Source of the DNA: Smittia aterrima
Taxonomy: Eukaryota; Arthropoda; Insecta; Diptera; Chironomidae
Reading direction: 5' to 3'
Assembly (NCBI GenBank): GCA_033063855.1
Contig: CP093831.1
Location: 12,090,001-12,154,000, forward strand
DNA length: 64,000 nt
Every line of letters begins with the position of its first letter. The first letter of the stretch is position 1. The translations under genes were made by a program, and so were the position numbers. The notes under the pieces are model-generated. The model was not told where the DNA came from, searched no databases, and saw only the letters and a list, made by a program, of their open reading frames with translations. Below, one piece after another: positions 61,314 through 64,000 of the stretch.

Positions 61314-63596
61314 ATGTCTTGGAATCAGACTCCTCCGCCTATTCAAAGCCCTCGAAAGCCAAAAATTCAACAACAATCGTGGGATGGCACGCCCACAATA
61401 AATTTATATCAACCAAATCGAGGATATTATGATAGCAGCCCTAACATGCCATCAGCGAGCGCATCTCAAGCAGCTGTTAGGAAAAGCCCTGCGAGGAAAA
61501 TAAACTACAGCAAGTACAATTCGCCGAATCCAATGCATCAAATGTCAGATCCAGGAACTTATTATAACATGACATCGTCACAAAAATCTCCTAAATCACC
61601 AAATGCTGCTTTCGATTTTGAGCTTACAGTCACGCCTCAACAATCTCGAAGTCCCTTAAAGTCTGTTGCATCAAATCGTCGCTTTTACGAAGACACATCT
61701 ACGTCAGACGCGATGCCATCTGGTCTGATGTCGCCGAAGAAATTTGAGTTCGGTGCCGTCAGCCCAAAGTTTGATAATCCAGGTACGTTGTTGAAGCACA
61801 ATGATAATTTAATTTTCTTTCTTCACTCGACAAAAATGAGAACACGGAGACGAAGGAAATAAAAATTGAGCAAATCCATCATTCGCAAATCTTTCTTTTG
61901 GCAGGCACAAAGAAATTTGAATATTGTGTTCCGGCTAAGACTCCGCCCGAGATTGACGATCCGAAAGTAATGAACAAGGATTTAAAGCCGGAGATGGTTG
62001 AGCTATACGGCATTAATAAGAATGACGAGGGCAACAATAAGCTATCATCAACGTCGCCGTTTATGGAAAACCAAATTTATTTTGCTACGTGCAGTCCAAG
62101 AAAGAATCGGAATATGAAGAAGCGTCATTACAACGTTTCGCCAGATGGTGTCTCATCATTAGATGAATACGCATCAACTACGATCACGTATGAGACGAAT
62201 ACACCGACAGGCGGCCGTAGAATGTCAATCACGATCTCAGATGGCAACAGCAGTAGTGGAAAGAGCAGCGAACCAGCTGTGATTGCAGGGTCATTGGAAA
62301 ATTCAAGTTCGATTACGCAGTCAACAAACTGTTCACGCACAACGGGAACTCCAACGACGCCATCATCGGGATTATCACAAGCAACCACAGTTACATGTAA
62401 GAACAAAGCGATAATCATTGTTTAAATGAATTTAATGAAGAAGAAAATTCTCGACCCTTAAGCAGGCAACACAATGGACTCGAAACAATCACAAGCTACC
62501 CGACCGAAAAGCTTGTGCCAAAAGATTGGGGAAGAAGAAGTTGATGACGTTATTTCGTCTCAGGAGAACCTTCACGTCGATTTACATCGTAGACGTCACG
62601 CTATTAACATCACGAATAATCCCTGCTACAGAGTAAGTTTAAAATTTCTCACTCTCAAGTTGATTGCTTTCAGTTTATCGATCTCGTATTTCCTCAACTG
62701 CTAAGTGAAGATTGAAGTTCAAGAAGAAATAATATTTTCACTCGAGAACGAAACTAATTGAGTCACAGAAGTTGAAAACAATCTCAGACGATAACCTTGA
62801 GTCGAGATTTTCCTCAATGAAAGTTTTTTTTTTGCACGAGACGTTCTTACTTCTTAGTATGAAACTTTTCCAATAAAAAGCTTTTTCATTTGTTTGATTC
62901 TCATTACTTTTTCCGCAAACAATAACGAAAAAAAAATCATTTCTATTCAGGCATTGCACAATTCCCATTCGACACTACATTCAACTCTCGACAGAACGTG
63001 CAGCGATAGTGTCGTGTCATTAAGACACAGAAAGTCAACAAGTGATTTGACAAACGATGATTCATATCGTAAAGAGAATGGAAATTCTACACCGACAAAT
63101 GCGCCCCAAAAGCATCGTCGGAGGGGAAGCTCAAAGGGTGGCCTTGCGTACTTGGTTGAAAAACGCGACTCGAGACGTGGTTCGAGAGACAGCGTCATGT
63201 CTCACCAGACTAACTGCTCCAATGAAGACCTCGCACCTTTGACAAGCTTTCAGCAAACACAGCGAGGACGACAGCGCAGAACCTCAAATTTCTTGGAACT
63301 ACCCCGTAAGAGAGATTGCTCGTCTTTCCTTAGGACGAAGAATTACCTCCCGCAACCTTTTTGCTAATTGTAATTAATTTGTGTAATCTCGTGCGTCTTT
63401 CAGTTCCTGACCATATTCGACCACGCGTTTGTTCTCTTCCTGATCGACCTTACACACCTTACAACCCAAGAGTTAGTGAGGACCTTTATCGATTACGAAC
63501 ATTCTCGATCAGTAAAGGGACAGTCGTCAATTGTGGAGACGAGATCATTTCGAGACGGTCAAGAAGCAACACTTCCGTCAACTCAACGACAAGTCG
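61314..63596 (+). CDS. N-terminal part of a probable RGK-family (Rad/Gem/Kir-like) small GTPase; 3' end outside the window
   Basis: Five exons, 61314-61782, 61905-62396, 62466-62632, 62951-63305 and 63404-63596, join in phase to 558 residues and then leave by a donor (AGTCG|GTAAGT), so the gene continues past 64000. The exon with the ATG (MSWNQTPPPIQSPRKP) opens at an acceptor at 61290, so a 5' leader exon is expected. The visible part is low-complexity, rich in Ser, Pro and Asn, with basic phospho-site-like clusters (RRRGSSKGG, KRDSRRGSRDS). The last exon, LYRLRTFSISKGTVVNCGDE followed by SRRSRSNTSVNST, resembles the segment preceding the GTPase fold in insect RGK proteins, which regulate voltage-gated calcium channels. 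No G-box motif is visible yet, so the name depends on memory of that segment. Confidence 0.5.
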
Positions 63597-64000
63597 GTAA
63601 GTTTTAGTCATTAATCGATAAACACTCATAAATATTGAATTTATCTTCCGATAATATCTTAATTATCCATTGCCATATGGTCGTTGAATGACATTCGGAT
63701 AGGCGGAGCTTTCATTCACTCAATCCCCCCGAAAAAAAAGCCAATCAATTATGGAGCGTCAGAGACTGTCGTGAATCAACAAGCCTTAATGAATTCTATC
63801 AATATTTACATTTGAGTCTTCCAATCTCCCGCGGGCGCGGAATCTGCTTAACAGGCAAAAGAAAATTAAAGTTGGGAAATATTTGAGCTTTGTTCGCGAT
63901 TTTTCTCGCCTTGCAATGGACTCATTTTCTTCGAGTCACTCTCCTCCTTCAAATGGCTTTGTGTGTTTTTCTTTTTCGCATTTAAGATGATTAATTACTT
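63597..64000 (+). other. Intron at the end of the window
   Basis: Begins with GTAAGT at 63597. No acceptor or coding exon could be placed before the window ends. Confidence 0.6.

Noticed and set aside
1..64000. CRISPR arrays, operons, ribosome binding sites or bacterial features.
   Set aside because: All genes are intron-containing insect genes; none of these occur.

Overview
The window is nuclear DNA of an insect, almost certainly a dipteran. Every gene is split by short introns (about 50 to 500 bases, GT..AG), the DNA is AT-rich, and most products have clear fly orthologues. Gene density and intron size look more like a non-biting midge or another compact lower dipteran than a mosquito, but that is an inference. 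All gene models below were built by hand: exons were joined at GT/AG sites with matching codon phase, and every complete model gives an uninterrupted frame.

Layout. 1-1622: 3' part of ribosomal protein L3. 2234-5654: two tandem CYP4-type cytochrome P450 genes. 6061-7817: an F-box/leucine-rich-repeat-like gene. 8019-10178: a 2.16 kb DNA element with 188-base terminal inverted repeats and a TA target duplication, carrying decayed coding remnants. 10289-11624: a secreted lipase. 15138-25158: sprint (RIN family Rab5 activator), with a second internal first exon that would give a form lacking the SH2 domain. 28899-34197: an NSUN7 orthologue whose two conserved cysteines are replaced. 35856-41969 (minus): stardust, the Crumbs-complex MAGUK. 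42809-46300: TRAPPC10. 47190-53478 (minus): slipper, the JNK-pathway mixed-lineage kinase, with a likely long C-terminal form. 54002-56764: MCM4, divergent from slipper and preceded by an E2F-type site. 61314-64000+: N-terminal part of a gene that resembles RGK-family small GTPases; it runs off the end.

These are mostly unrelated housekeeping and cell-biology genes, not an operon or a cassette. Stardust/TRAPPC10 and slipper/MCM4 are divergent pairs that share promoter intervals. NSUN7/stardust and TRAPPC10/slipper are convergent pairs. The long gene-poor stretches (11.6-15.1, 25.2-28.9 and 56.8-61.3 kb) are upstream or untranslated regions of the developmental genes.

The least ordinary items are the TIR element with two decayed transcription units, the internal sprint promoter and exon with an Inr/DPE pair at canonical spacing, the cysteine-less NSUN7, a P450 that has lost the heme-ester glutamate of its family, a possible one-heptad microexon in the slipper zipper, and a GC-rich hairpin between NSUN7 and stardust.
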